This document shows positions 11,545 to 21,811 of a stretch of DNA of 64,000 nt, in pieces. Every line of letters begins with the position of its first letter. Position 1 is the first letter of the stretch. The stretch comes from Microcyclospora pomicola. Lineage: Eukaryota > Ascomycota > Dothideomycetes > Capnodiales. A model generated the notes under the pieces. That model had not been told where the DNA came from. It saw only the letters and a list, made by a program, of their open reading frames with translations, and made no database searches. Made by a program: the position numbers and the translations under genes. The stretch is from contig NHNY01000025.1 in assembly GCA_002786065.1 (NCBI GenBank), positions 186,001 to 250,000 of the forward strand. Reading direction: 5' to 3'.

Positions 11545-12600
11545 TCACGGAGGTGGATTGATGTCCAGCCCTTCGACTGTCAGCCTAAACGCATCGTTTC
11601 GCGAGTAGCTTCCTGCAACATCCAGGTCCAGCCGTCCTCGCTCGCAGTCTTCGAAATCAGCTTCGGTGACCAACAAACCGCCGTCCTCGACTTCCCACAA
11701 GGGACCGGCAAGTCCCTGGCCCATAGGTCCAACGATACATGACCCACCACGACACACATAGTCCTCTTGCGATGCTTCGTTATTGGAGGCTGTTGGGCCA
11801 GCAGCACCTGCCGGGACTTGGGCATTTGACACCCAATTCGGCAGGTTCTTTCGCTTGACACAAGAGATGGCACTGAGCACGAAACATCTCCCTTCGTTCC
11901 CCACTGTACGCATGAGTGACCACCAAGTATCTCGTGCATCAGCCGTAGGCGCCAAGTATAAGTTGATGTTCTGGCTGTAGAGCGAATATCTCAGCAACGG
12001 CATCATGGACTCCCAGCAGATCGCCGAGGCCATGGTGAGCTTGACGCCTTTGATGGTGGTAGTCACTGCTCTGAGGGTCGACGGAGATCCCTGTGCCCAC
12101 ACCAGTCTCTCAGATCCGGTAGGCATCACTTTCCTCCTCTTACCCAAACAGCCCAGGCGAGGGCAGACGTATAGGACGCCACAGTACAGACTGCCACCGC
12201 TCCTTTCCACAAGTCCTGTCACCACGAACACACCCGTTTCTCTGGCCACTCGTTCCAGGAACTCCCGTGTGCCGTCTCCTCTGTACTCTGCGCCCTTCGC
12301 AACCGGTAGCTTCTTGTCCACCCAATCATCGCCAGCACCCAATGGCGTGTCTCCCAAGTCCACAGCAGCCTTGAAGTAGTTGAGGAACTGTTCTCGGCCC
12401 ACGTCGGTGCGTGATCCCACCGTCCCACCAAAGTCGCAAGTCCGCGGGTATCCACCGAGGTATGCTTCGGGGAAGAGGATCAGATCCACGCCTTGTTCAG
12501 CTGCCTTGCGAGTGGTAGCTTCGAGATCGGCGAGAGTCTCTTTGAGAGTCGACAGGGTGCGCGACTGCGACACGGCGAGTTTGAGCTTCTGAGGGGCCAT
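11545..12600 (-). CDS. Nitrilase / cyanide-hydratase-type carbon-nitrogen hydrolase
   Basis: One exon of 351 residues. The enzyme hydrolyses a nitrile to acid plus ammonia, or to an amide in the cyanide hydratase subgroup, in the cytosol. The Glu-Lys-Cys triad is visible: Glu45 in [14 protein letters not shown], Lys157 in [16 protein letters not shown] and Cys195 in [12 protein letters not shown]. The usual CWEN is CWES here. The ATG at 12600 gives [12 protein letters not shown], the normal family N-terminus; reading further upstream needs a TTG. Length fits fungal nitrilases (about 310-360). It is divergent from a Zn2Cys6 regulator, which suggests local control. The surplus of variation after residue 240 ([17 protein letters not shown]) is an insertion-like loop. 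The natural substrate is unknown. Confidence 0.93.
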   Translation of the reverse strand: MAPQKLKLAVSQSRTLSTLKETLADLEATTRKAAEQGVDLILFPEAYLGGYPRTCDFGGTVGSRTDVGREQFLNYFKAAVDLGDTPLGAGDDWVDKKLPVAKGAEYRGDGTREFLERVARETGVFVVTGLVERSGGSLYCGVLYVCPRLGCLGKRRKVMPTGSERLVWAQGSPSTLRAVTTTIKGVKLTMASAICWESMMPLLRYSLYSQNINLYLAPTADARDTWWSLMRTVGNEGRCFVLSAISCVKRKNLPNWVSNAQVPAGAAGPTASNNEASQEDYVCRGGSCIVGPMGQGLAGPLWEVEDGGLLVTEADFEDCERGRLDLDVAGSYSRNDAFRLTVEGLDINPPP

Positions 12601-13366
12601 CTTGTGCGATTGACTGTTCAACAAAGGTACAGCGTTGCCTCAAAAGAACTTGTTTGATATATGCTAGAGCAAATGACTATGACTGTAGGGAATTGTCAGG
12701 TTCGCAGACAGTATTGCCTTCGTGCGGTATACCTGGAACTATAAGGATCAGGTAGTCATTGGTTCTTGTCGTGTTGGAGGCACACTACATATATGTACCT
12801 ATACTATGGGTACCCTAGTACCTGTGACGTACTGCCCCACGAAGCTGCATCTTATTACCTTATTATGTTGAACGGCTTCAGCTTTGGTCGAACATCACTC
12901 AGCGTACTGATAATGTAGGCAATGCAAGAAGCACCTCAGGAACCCACATGGGAGGCACTCGCTGCCACTCACGTTGATCTCTGGGTCGGGAAACAGGCTT
13001 CAAAAACGAACAACATCTAGGGAGAATTTCCTCGTACTTCCGAATTCAGCATTATAGATTGCGCGGAATGCGTATGGCCATGGAGACTGGAGATTGACAC
13101 CCGCAGCGCTTCCTCAAAAGCGATCAAACACTACGTAGAGCTCCATCGATAAGTGTCTTATGATTTGAATAAGGACTTGGATCATGTCTCTGGTTTAAGA
13201 ACGTACAGTATCGTTCACGTAGTTGGATCGGGTTTAGAGCTAGTGTGCGAACAACGCGAAGGATGCAACGTCGATCGTGCAGGATTAAGATATCCCTAAC
13301 AAGCTTACATGGACATGCAGTCCCTCGCGACGCAATCTGTCCTATCCTCTCTCGGATTTGTAAACG
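12601..13366. promoter_or_regulatory. Shared divergent promoter of nitrilase and Zn2Cys6 genes
   Basis: This 766-bp interval separates the start codons of two divergent genes. It is AT-richer than the flanking coding sequence and holds TATA-like stretches (ATATATC near 12655-12661, CATATATG near 12787-12794). No specific inverted CGG repeat could be fixed by eye. Shared control is inferred from the arrangement. Confidence 0.4.
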
Positions 13367-14515
13367 ATGCTAACAAAGCGAATTCACTCCAAATCCCGTC
13401 TCGGCTGCGTGCAGTGCAAACGCCGGAGGATAAAATGTGACGAAGTTCCTCCTAGCTGTGGTTCCTGTACCAAGAAGGGAATCGAGTGCGAATATACCAG
13501 TCTGTCAACGGGACAGACCACGAACACCATTCTTACGCCAGCGAGCTTCGCTGGTGCTACAAGACCGCATGCCAGTTCAACGACTCTGGCGGTTCTGCTT
13601 TCTTCAGAACCGTCTCCAACCGATGTGGCGGAGACAGGATTCTCGTCTGCTGACATGCTACTAATGCATCATTTCACACTGCATACCTCACGTACCATCG
13701 GTGTCCTTGATGAGGAATACTACCACGATATATGGCAGAATCGCGTACCACCGATGGCCTGTCAACATCGATACCTCATGCATGCGGTTCTCGGGATCAC
13801 TGCTGCTCATAGATTCGACCTCAAGATTGCGAGACACCATTACGGTCAAGCCATAAGTTTGTTTCCAGGTGCCCAGCAAGCTACATTGCCGCTGGACCAT
13901 GCAGACCCTGTCTTCTGCTATTGCATCCTCATTATGCTGTTGACGGTCGTCCTGGAATGTAGAGGTTGGGAAGACCACGGGGATCCTGTGGCAGGGGCCG
14001 TGAACTTCTTCAATGCTGCTCGCACAGCGGTACCTATGCTCAAAACTTTCGAAGCGAGACTTGTTGAGGGACAAGTCATGGGCCTCCTACAGCACATGAG
14101 CATGAACGCCGAGCCTCACGACGTTCCCGATGATGTTAGGGTTGCACTGGACCGTCTCGAACAACTGATGACAGCAGAGCAAACCCATAAAATCACGCCT
14201 GAACAAGATGCAGCATTGAGAGCAGCGCTGCTGGATCTCCGCCAGTTCTTCCGCGTTGTAGCAGTCCGTCCAAACTCGTGGGCACATATAATGCAATGGC
14301 CATTGAGACTCAAGACGCATTACATGGCGCTCCTACAGCAGGGAAACTTGGCTGCCCTGGCGTTGCTCTCTTATTGGTGTGTACCTCTGCATCATGCGCC
14401 GCAAAGATGGTTCTGCGAAGGATGGCCCAAGGATCTCATCTTGGCGGTAGCAAAGAGGCTGGACCAAAGTGTTTATGCGGGCGTCGTTGTATGGCCTATA
14501 TCTCAGGTTACGTGA
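13367..14515 (+). CDS. Zn2Cys6 transcription factor, short Upc2-like form
   Basis: One exon of 382 residues. The DNA-binding cluster is at the N-terminus: Cys14, 17, 24, 31, 34 and 41 in GCVQCKRRRIKCDEVPPSCG followed by SCTKKGIECEY, with the C-x2-C-x6-C-x6-C-x2-C-x6-C spacing of fungal binuclear cluster proteins. The regulatory half (about 90-382) has LMHHFTLHTSRTIG, YLMHAVLGITAAHRFDL and a C-terminal AVAKRLDQSVYAGVVVWP, the pattern of the sterol-uptake-control (Upc2/Fungal_trans_2) group of filamentous fungi. It should act in the nucleus. It is head-to-head with the nitrilase gene, its most likely local target. The ligand or signal is unknown. Confidence 0.9.
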   Translation: MLTKRIHSKSRLGCVQCKRRRIKCDEVPPSCGSCTKKGIECEYTSLSTGQTTNTILTPASFAGATRPHASSTTLAVLLSSEPSPTDVAETGFSSADMLLMHHFTLHTSRTIGVLDEEYYHDIWQNRVPPMACQHRYLMHAVLGITAAHRFDLKIARHHYGQAISLFPGAQQATLPLDHADPVFCYCILIMLLTVVLECRGWEDHGDPVAGAVNFFNAARTAVPMLKTFEARLVEGQVMGLLQHMSMNAEPHDVPDDVRVALDRLEQLMTAEQTHKITPEQDAALRAALLDLRQFFRVVAVRPNSWAHIMQWPLRLKTHYMALLQQGNLAALALLSYWCVPLHHAPQRWFCEGWPKDLILAVAKRLDQSVYAGVVVWPISQVT

Positions 14516-15337
14516 GTGCTTCGCGAGCCGAACAAGATGACTGTGGCAAGTCACCGATCTGGCAGACTTTGCACGAGCTATTCCCCTCTTCCATATCCTA
14601 CAGCTACATTTTGCAAGCTGAGCATACCCACGAACGCTGCTGGTGTCACGATAGTGACCGCTCAGTGACCTTGCCACTCCAACATCAGCTCGTCCTGCTT
14701 GCTACATGGAGATGTAGCTCTTGAGACAACACTCGTCAAAGTACACGTCCATCGCGTGGTAACTGGGGTCATGACATGTAAACTCGATGTGGATATTGTA
14801 CTCTAATGTCACTCATGAGCTGATAGTGAACGCAGAAGGCGGCGGGCCGATGCGCACGCCAACGTACTCTCATCAAGCCACAACTCACGAGCGCTGCACA
14901 AGTTCCACCAACGTGCGAGTAGAGACATCACACGATGCGTCGACTTTAGGACAGAATAAGCCAACAAAGCCACACTTTATGGGCCTAACGATAGCTTTTG
15001 GACTGGAATCTCGACGTGTATTGGGGAATTGCCAAACTTGGCCATCGCAAGAATTACGACATTGCACTGGTCGTACAGTGTCGTGATCGAAGCAAACGAG
15101 GATATCAAGTCACTGGCATTCTCGGACCCGAGTCTTTCAGCACAGAGAGCATTTGATCTTGTTGAGACGACTGATGACCAACGACCAACGGCCAAATAGA
15201 AGAGCACGTTGACCGTAGTGAGATCCAACCGCGTGAATCATTACTGAACGTTGTGCAATAAAGTTGCTACCTGACCATCAACCGCTACTGGCTAGCCAGG
15301 ATCGATAACGTACACTCTCTATATCTGTGCCACCATA
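14516..15337. other. Intergenic, no supported gene
   Basis: This is the 3' flank of the Zn2Cys6 gene and the promoter of the DDRGK-like gene. Frames of up to about 148 codons overlap the end of the regulator gene or lack ATG-linked domains. Nothing further was recognised. Confidence 0.5.
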
Positions 15338-16294
15338 ATGGCAGCGCTCATCAAAGTCTTGAATCGACTGCTTCCATTTGCCACAGCCGGTACACCACTT
15401 CTGCAAGACCTGGTTCATCTAGCTGCAGTTTGCGCCCTGCTTTATTATGGACCACAGCTCCAAGAACGACTATCGGGACCAAGGACTCAACATGCTAGAA
15501 ACCAGGAGGTTCTGGATGCCCCGCACGAAGGTCATGCGGGGGCCGCTCCAGCGATCCCGGACAATGTTGAGGACCATGTCGAACCACCAGCACCTCATAT
15601 AGACGACGATCTGGACGATGGCTCGGACGAGGATGCAGAAAACGATATGCAGGATGATCCGGCGGCACAGATAGTGGAAGGTCAAGCTGGGCCGGCGCAG
15701 AACGTTGACCTGCCTGTGGCACGAGACGTGGGCGCAAAGAAAGCGAAGTCAATTGCGCGCCGGGACCAGCGCAGAGCGTATCATGAGTTCCAGCGCTCGC
15801 AAGGCGAAGCTCAACGAGCGCGCGATGCTGCAGGCGCCGCCGAACGCGAAGCAGCTTTGGCTGCCGAACGGGAGCGTCGGAAAACAGCAGAGGCTGCGAT
15901 TGAGGCAAAGAAAGTCAAAGAACGTGAAGAAAGACGGCAGAGGGAGAAGAGAGAACGTGAAGCCGAGATGCGGAGACGCGAACTGGCTGTTGAGCTCGTG
16001 AGGGAAGCATTACAGACCCGAAGCATGTGTGATCTGTGGCAAGTGGCTAAAGTCGTGGGAGGAGACGCAGATGCAGATTGGGTCGAGAGACTCTTGAAAG
16101 GCACGGGCATTCTTGGCAGAAAGGGGACGATGATCACTTTCGTGACACAGAAGGGTTGGATCGCCCAGGTTGGCGAGGATGAGATGAGGAAGGTCTACGA
16201 GATGGCTCTGCAACGAAATGCCGGGACTGTGGATGGCCGAGTAAGTTACGATATCCTTGGCAAGTTGTTGGAGGAGGTCCTTCGAGCAAGATAG
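15338..16294 (+). CDS. DDRGK/UFBP1-like membrane-anchored coiled-coil protein
   Basis: One exon, 318 residues. Order of parts: a hydrophobic N-terminal segment (about 18-38, LVHLAAVCALLYYG) that could be a membrane anchor; an acidic linker (about 80-112); VGAKKAKSIARRDQRRAYHE at about 131-150; a long charged coiled coil (to about 215); and a C-terminal globular region with LVREALQTRSMCDLWQVA, GWIAQVGEDEMRKVYEMA and GRVSYDILGKLLEEVL. This architecture matches DDRGK1/UFBP1, the ER-anchored adaptor of the UFM1 E3 ligase: it also has an N-terminal membrane helix, an IGAKKxRKLEEKQARK-like start of its coiled coil, and a winged-helix end with a GRVS-I-LA motif. The diagnostic DDRGK tetrapeptide itself is not present; the aligned place reads near TQKGW. 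Distant homology is inferred. If so, it should sit on the ER facing the cytosol. Alternative: an unrelated fungal coiled-coil protein. Confidence 0.78.
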   Translation: MAALIKVLNRLLPFATAGTPLLQDLVHLAAVCALLYYGPQLQERLSGPRTQHARNQEVLDAPHEGHAGAAPAIPDNVEDHVEPPAPHIDDDLDDGSDEDAENDMQDDPAAQIVEGQAGPAQNVDLPVARDVGAKKAKSIARRDQRRAYHEFQRSQGEAQRARDAAGAAEREAALAAERERRKTAEAAIEAKKVKEREERRQREKREREAEMRRRELAVELVREALQTRSMCDLWQVAKVVGGDADADWVERLLKGTGILGRKGTMITFVTQKGWIAQVGEDEMRKVYEMALQRNAGTVDGRVSYDILGKLLEEVLRAR

Positions 16295-16922
16295 CTGTAG
16301 CAATTGCCGACTTTCCATGCGTCCTTGATTGCCGGCTACATGCGGTGCGTTCTCGCAAGCATGGACGTCAATGGAGTTTCATCATGGGCCTATAACGAAA
16401 GCAGAAACCCTTTGTTGCCCCAAGACAATGCAGCAACGCATGCGCCGGAGCTTGGTGTTGTGTTAGTGAATCCTGCAGACCTTGCTGTAAACTATATGTA
16501 TAGACCAATGGACAATGTGTGATATATCTGCAAGCACCCAACTCTCTGATGAGGTGTTTCAGGTTGTGACCAGACAGCGTGTTTGATAGGCTTGACACTA
16601 TTCCTGGATGGGGTCACGAACCAAACACTGACGTCAAGAGCACATCCCTGAACGAAACGCGGACACTCAATCTTGAGACAAACTGCCAACGCGCTAAGCG
16701 CTTGCGTAGGTACTTTCTGTTTCGTGAAGCACACCTCATGGTTGGGCTTCGGTTATTGCCAAGTTATCACCCTTCTACACGACGTCTCCTACCACTGGCA
16801 CTCCACCTCTGCTCTCATATGTTGCATTCCTTACGGCGGGTCTGCAATATCACGGCCTTCATGACCTCTCCATAGCAGCGGAACCCTGGTTCGAACAGCA
16901 CGATACCTCGAATCCTGCCACC
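16295..16922. other. Intergenic, no supported gene
   Basis: This lies between the DDRGK-like gene and the channel gene and probably holds the latter's promoter and leader. Short frames only; nothing else recognised. Confidence 0.5.
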
Positions 16923-19900
16923 ATGTCGAGCACCACCGCTACTTCTGCGACGGCCAGTTCTACCTGCACTGGCAGCTTCTTCCACCTTGCCATCGACTGT
17001 AACAGCAGTGGCGCGTTCGACTCCGCTGGTCAGAATGTCAACTCGCTGCTGGCCGCCATAGCAGGCTCCTTCGCATCGTTTGGCATCCAATTCCTGGCCT
17101 TTGCCCTCCTTCGTCTCCGGCTATCACGAATCTACCGGCCTCGCTCATATCTCGTTCCCGAACGCGAAAGAGTTGCGTCTCCGCCGAGTGGGCTCGTGGC
17201 ATGGATAGTTCCCTTGTTCACTACGCCGAACCTTGCCTTCATCCAAAAATGCGGATTGGACGCCTACTTTTTCCTGCGATATCTGCGAATGCTCCTGAAG
17301 TTCTTCTTCCCGGTCGCGATCGTGGTGCTACCGATCCTTCTGCCGATCAACAGGTTCTCTCATGGAGACCAAGCTGGCCTTGATAAGGTGTCCATCTCCA
17401 ATGTTGGTGACGCATACAAAGCCAGTCGGTTGTGGGCACATCTGATCCTCGCCATCCTGACCATCCTTTGGTTCTGCTATGTCGTCTACAAAGAGCTGCG
17501 GGGATACATTAGGGTTCGCCAGGCATACCTGACCAGTCCGGAACATCGCATTCGTGCGTCAGCCACTACGGTGCTTGTTACTGGCATTCCATCCAAGTGG
17601 CTGACCCACGAAGCGCTGTCCGGTCTGTACGATGTGTTCCCTGGCGGCATCAAGAACATCTGGATCAACCGCAACTTCGATGAGTTATCAGACAAGGTCA
17701 ACACACGGAACAAGTTGGCACGGAATCTCGAAGATGCCGAATTGAACCTCATAAAGACGTGCCTGAAGAAATATGACAAGGCCGAGAAGGAGAAAGCTAA
17801 GAAAGCAGGCGGGAAGAAGATGAGCAAGGAGGAGACGAAGCAAGCAGAGGCCAATGAAAATGCAGCAGCAGAAAGAATGGCACAGGGGGACGGTGTTAGC
17901 GCTGGTGACCAACACCAAATCGCCCATGACCTGGAAGACGTTCTTCACGATGCTGAGGAGAGCGAGGCACGTGAAAGGAACAAAAAGAACCAATTTCTCG
18001 GACTAGGCGTTGTAGGCGATCGACTAGGCGCATTTGGCAAAGGAGTTGGCGTATTTGGACAGAAGGTCGTTGGCGGCGTGGACGGGACCTTTGTCAAGGC
18101 TGGACACGAAATAACCAAGGCTGGCGCGGAATTCAATCACGCAACTGATGTCGCTAACACTGGCATGGGCTTTAGTACTGACGATGCGTTGTTTCGCGCG
18201 GCAAACACTTATGACAGCAATGGTTCACCTTCACCTCAGCCAAGATCGCCTATCACTCCAGCCTCACCAGATAGCCCTACATTTGGGGTAAGCAGACAGT
18301 CGCATTCCTTTGCTTCACCTGCATCAAATCCAGGCGACGGAATGAACGATACCCCGACAAGCGAGAAGTTTACAAACACCCCAAATGTGGAAATCACGCG
18401 ACCTTCAGTTGAGTCCAAGCCCCGGTCGCAAATGCAAATCGAGGAGCCGGAAAGTCATCGCACGAAGCCGAGACGTTGGGAGATTTGGAGGAATCACGAC
18501 GACTCTCTAGCTGTTCCCTCGCCTCAGCCGCATACTGCAAATGAAGACGAATTCCCCTTGAATGCAACGGCTATCCCTACACGGAAGGCGGAACCGACGG
18601 AAAATCAGGACACTCCGAAACGCAGTTGGACAAGTAAGTTGGCATTCTGGAAGTCTTCAGATGATGAAGTGAAAGAGGTCTATGATGCGGCTATCAACAC
18701 AAAATACGATGAAGACCAAGAGGGAGAGCCGAGGTGGAAGAAGCACATCGAGCCCAAAGACCGCGAAACCATGCGTCTTCCCGTCATCTGGCCGTCCTGG
18801 TTCCCTAGTCTACCTTTCGTGGGACAAAAGGTGGATCGTATTTACTACCTCCGACGCGAGCTTGCACGACTCAACCTCGAGATCGAAACTGATCAACAGA
18901 ACGTGGACAAGTTTCCCCACATGAATTCAGCCTTCATTCAATTCAACCATCAAGTGGCAGCGCATATGGCATGTCAATCGCTGAGTCATCATGTTCCGCA
19001 GCAGATGGCGCCGAGACTGGTAGAGATTTCACCTAATGATGTCCTCTGGGATAACATGTCTATCAAATGGTGGGAGCGCTACATTCGGACCGCCATTGTT
19101 CTGGCTATCGTTGTGGGCTTGATCGTCCTTTACGCTGTGCCTGTGGCGTTCACATCACTGATTGCGAACGTGAATCAACTAGCGGCGACCTTTAAATGGC
19201 TGAGTTGGCTACAGGATTTCCCAAAGGCCGCCAAGTCCATCATACAGGGTATTCTGCCCCCTCTTTTGCTCAGCGTGATCCTGCTCTTGGTTCCCATCAT
19301 CATCAGGTTTCTGATCAAGCAACAAGGCGTCCCTACAGGCAACTCACGAGAGCTTGGCGTCCAACTCTGGTATTTCGGCTTTCTGTTCTTCCAGGTCTTC
19401 TTTGTTGTCACACTCTCCAGTGGTCTGACTCAATTCTTCTCTCAATTGGCACAGAACCCCGGTAGTGTCGTGAGTGAGCTGGCATCGAATTTGCCCAAAG
19501 CGTCTAACTACTTCTTCAACTACTTGATGGTGCAAGCATTATCCAATGGTGCTAGTGCTTTACTTCAGATTGGGTCACTGATTGCCTGGTTCGCCTTCGG
19601 CCCTATCTTCGACTCCACCCCAAGAGCAAAATGGCGCCGGCAGACCACCCTTTCGAACATCCAGTGGGGCTCGTTCTTTCCTCCTTTCGCCAATTTTGCT
19701 GCGATCGGTATCATTTACTCAATCATCGCCCCATTGATTCTGGTTTTCATGCTCATCATCTTTGGACTGTTCTGGATAGTATACCGGTACAACGTCTTAT
19801 ACGTCTATCAATTCCGGAATGACACTGGCGGCCTTCTTTTCCCCGTTGCCGTCAACCAGCTCTTCACTGGCATATACATCATGGAGCTGTCACTGATTGG

Positions 19901-20819
19901 ATACTTCTTCATCTCAACAAATAACGGTAGAATCGTTTGTCTGCCTCAAGCAATCATCATGATTGTTGCTTTGGTGCTGACTATGTTCTATCACTGGGAA
20001 TTGAATGCGACCTTCCGACCGCTGCTTCGATACTTGCCCATCACTCTAGAAGATGAAGCAGTGATCAGAGATGAAGAGTTCGCCCGAGCGCAAGCCAGCA
20101 AATTCGCGCCTTTAAGAAAGGATGAAGGGCATGATGAGGACGAAGACAGTCTACAGGACCAACTTGAGGCACGAGAGAGGAAGGAGGAAGCGGAGAATGA
20201 CTTGGCCGAGGCGGCAGACCTGCGTAGAACACAAGAACACCGCCGTGGGAGCCATAACAGGACGACCATTGCTTCTTCCACTCTACCTCCACAGCCGAGT
20301 CAGGATCATCAACGCACGCAATCACCAAATGCTAGCGGAACCTGGAAGACGGATCGATGGCGGAAAGCCGCACCAGAGGCTGTATCACGTATTCGTCACC
20401 TCGCTTCGACCGAACATAAAAGACCGCATGACCGGGATGCCCACCGTCAAAAGCAGGCCAAAGACGTTGAGGCGCAGCATACTGTCGGTGATATCTTGTT
20501 TTCCGGGTATGCCGATGAATTGGAAGATCTTACTCCAGACGAGCGCGATCTACTGGTCCGATACTCATTCCAGCACTCAGCACTCCGCGCTAGGCGTCCT
20601 GTGGTCTGGATTCCGCGCGACAAACTTGGCATCAGCGACGACGAGATCAAGCGTGCGCAGCGTATGAGCACTGTCACGGTTGACGAGGAGGAAGAGAAGG
20701 GCGGGAAGAAGACGTTCATCTGGATGAGCAACGATGGGACTGCGCTGGACGCAAAGCATCGGGTGGTGTTCCGTCGCAGCCCGCCTGATTTCAGTAATGT
20801 GGATCTCATCGCGCTGTGA
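16923..20819 (+). CDS. CSC1/PHM7-type stress-gated cation channel (OSCA/TMEM63 family)
   Basis: One intronless frame of 1298 residues. The family are osmotically or mechanically gated, calcium-permeable channels. N-terminal RSN1_TM part: helices near 40-64, 122-142 (LLKFFFPVAIVVLPILLPIN) and 170-190. A cytosolic region begins VLVTGIPSKWL and is interrupted by a large disordered insert, rich in Lys/Glu and then Ser/Pro (about 275-620), before RDRETMRLPVIWPSW and VDRIYYLRRELARLN. The pore region (about 719-1030) has seven hydrophobic segments, including IRTAIVLAIVVGLIVLYAVP and GILPPLLLSVILLLVPIIIR. The C-tail ends with ARRPVVWIPRDKLGISDDEI, the PHM7_ext signature of fungal members. Family members are usually about 850-1050 residues, so the insert makes this one long. 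Plasma membrane location is expected from the family. Confidence 0.93.
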   Translation: MSSTTATSATASSTCTGSFFHLAIDCNSSGAFDSAGQNVNSLLAAIAGSFASFGIQFLAFALLRLRLSRIYRPRSYLVPERERVASPPSGLVAWIVPLFTTPNLAFIQKCGLDAYFFLRYLRMLLKFFFPVAIVVLPILLPINRFSHGDQAGLDKVSISNVGDAYKASRLWAHLILAILTILWFCYVVYKELRGYIRVRQAYLTSPEHRIRASATTVLVTGIPSKWLTHEALSGLYDVFPGGIKNIWINRNFDELSDKVNTRNKLARNLEDAELNLIKTCLKKYDKAEKEKAKKAGGKKMSKEETKQAEANENAAAERMAQGDGVSAGDQHQIAHDLEDVLHDAEESEARERNKKNQFLGLGVVGDRLGAFGKGVGVFGQKVVGGVDGTFVKAGHEITKAGAEFNHATDVANTGMGFSTDDALFRAANTYDSNGSPSPQPRSPITPASPDSPTFGVSRQSHSFASPASNPGDGMNDTPTSEKFTNTPNVEITRPSVESKPRSQMQIEEPESHRTKPRRWEIWRNHDDSLAVPSPQPHTANEDEFPLNATAIPTRKAEPTENQDTPKRSWTSKLAFWKSSDDEVKEVYDAAINTKYDEDQEGEPRWKKHIEPKDRETMRLPVIWPSWFPSLPFVGQKVDRIYYLRRELARLNLEIETDQQNVDKFPHMNSAFIQFNHQVAAHMACQSLSHHVPQQMAPRLVEISPNDVLWDNMSIKWWERYIRTAIVLAIVVGLIVLYAVPVAFTSLIANVNQLAATFKWLSWLQDFPKAAKSIIQGILPPLLLSVILLLVPIIIRFLIKQQGVPTGNSRELGVQLWYFGFLFFQVFFVVTLSSGLTQFFSQLAQNPGSVVSELASNLPKASNYFFNYLMVQALSNGASALLQIGSLIAWFAFGPIFDSTPRAKWRRQTTLSNIQWGSFFPPFANFAAIGIIYSIIAPLILVFMLIIFGLFWIVYRYNVLYVYQFRNDTGGLLFPVAVNQLFTGIYIMELSLIGYFFISTNNGRIVCLPQAIIMIVALVLTMFYHWELNATFRPLLRYLPITLEDEAVIRDEEFARAQASKFAPLRKDEGHDEDEDSLQDQLEARERKEEAENDLAEAADLRRTQEHRRGSHNRTTIASSTLPPQPSQDHQRTQSPNASGTWKTDRWRKAAPEAVSRIRHLASTEHKRPHDRDAHRQKQAKDVEAQHTVGDILFSGYADELEDLTPDERDLLVRYSFQHSALRARRPVVWIPRDKLGISDDEIKRAQRMSTVTVDEEEEKGGKKTFIWMSNDGTALDAKHRVVFRRSPPDFSNVDLIAL

Positions 20820-21811
20820 CGGACACCAGTGGTGGCGTTAAAACTTCGACTTTTGTTACAGCGGCATGTGTGTGCGGGAGTGCTTGGTGGCACTCCTAGC
20901 GAGCGTTTCTTTCTTCCATGGTTGGCGAGCATGGTTGCATGTTTTGGTGTTTGTCTGCCCCCAGTGGCTTGGCTAAGGCGTTCCTAACTTTTCATCATCT
21001 ACTTAACAACAACATTACCTACAAACACTATCATGATGTCAATCGGACTACCTGTTTCAGGTTCTTCTTGAAACAGATAATCAAGACCCTGCTACTAAGC
21101 ATGACCCTGAAGCCACTGTATCGGGTCATGGTCACCATTCTCGGATCTGCCCATGTTACTTCTACCTAACAACGTCGCTTGTGATGACTTACACTCCTCT
21201 GATCAGATATGGTGTTGTGAAGGCTCTTGATCCCTGCGCCTTCTCATCACCAAGATATCCACACGGATGTAGATGTTGCAATGCATTGGTTGTGGTAAGG
21301 TAAGCAGCGCTTAACGCCACGCTAGCGGACCGCGTTCTGGAACGTTTAGCTCTACGGCACGTGGCGTAGTGTGTTTCCGCCGACTCCACATGTACAAGGA
21401 TCCCCCTTGCGTCGCTCGTCTTTGCTCAGCTGAGGGAACACCGTGCGGGCTGAACAGGCGGAAACGGTGGTGATGTTACTGGCATCTTTTCGACAGAGAC
21501 AACAGCTCCTGTCGACATCCTCTTCGGCACCCTTCTTGTTGATCTCTCGCAACGCACGGCCGTCATTTGCTTCGCGATTCGGCTCCCTGCAGGACAACCC
21601 CACTGGTGCTCACGTGGTCACTCGCCCGGGCTTCGGTGTTGCGAAAAAGAGTCGAAGCAGGACACTCTCGGGACTCGAGCGGGATCTGGACTGATCCTGG
21701 AATCATCGGCAAGAGTTGGAGACCGCAGGACTGCGTTGCGACAACATATCCCTCATCTCGCTGCATCTGTGACGAAAGCAAGACGAATCCCCAACGGCTA
21801 AATGCGCCTCG
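20820..21811. other. Intergenic, promoter/leader of PDE1 gene
   Basis: No supported gene. A short out-of-frame ATG at about 21801 starts an upstream reading frame that overlaps the PDE1 start codon and stops within 10 codons; it could damp translation. A CACGTG core occurs near 21612-21617. Nothing else recognised. Confidence 0.45.
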
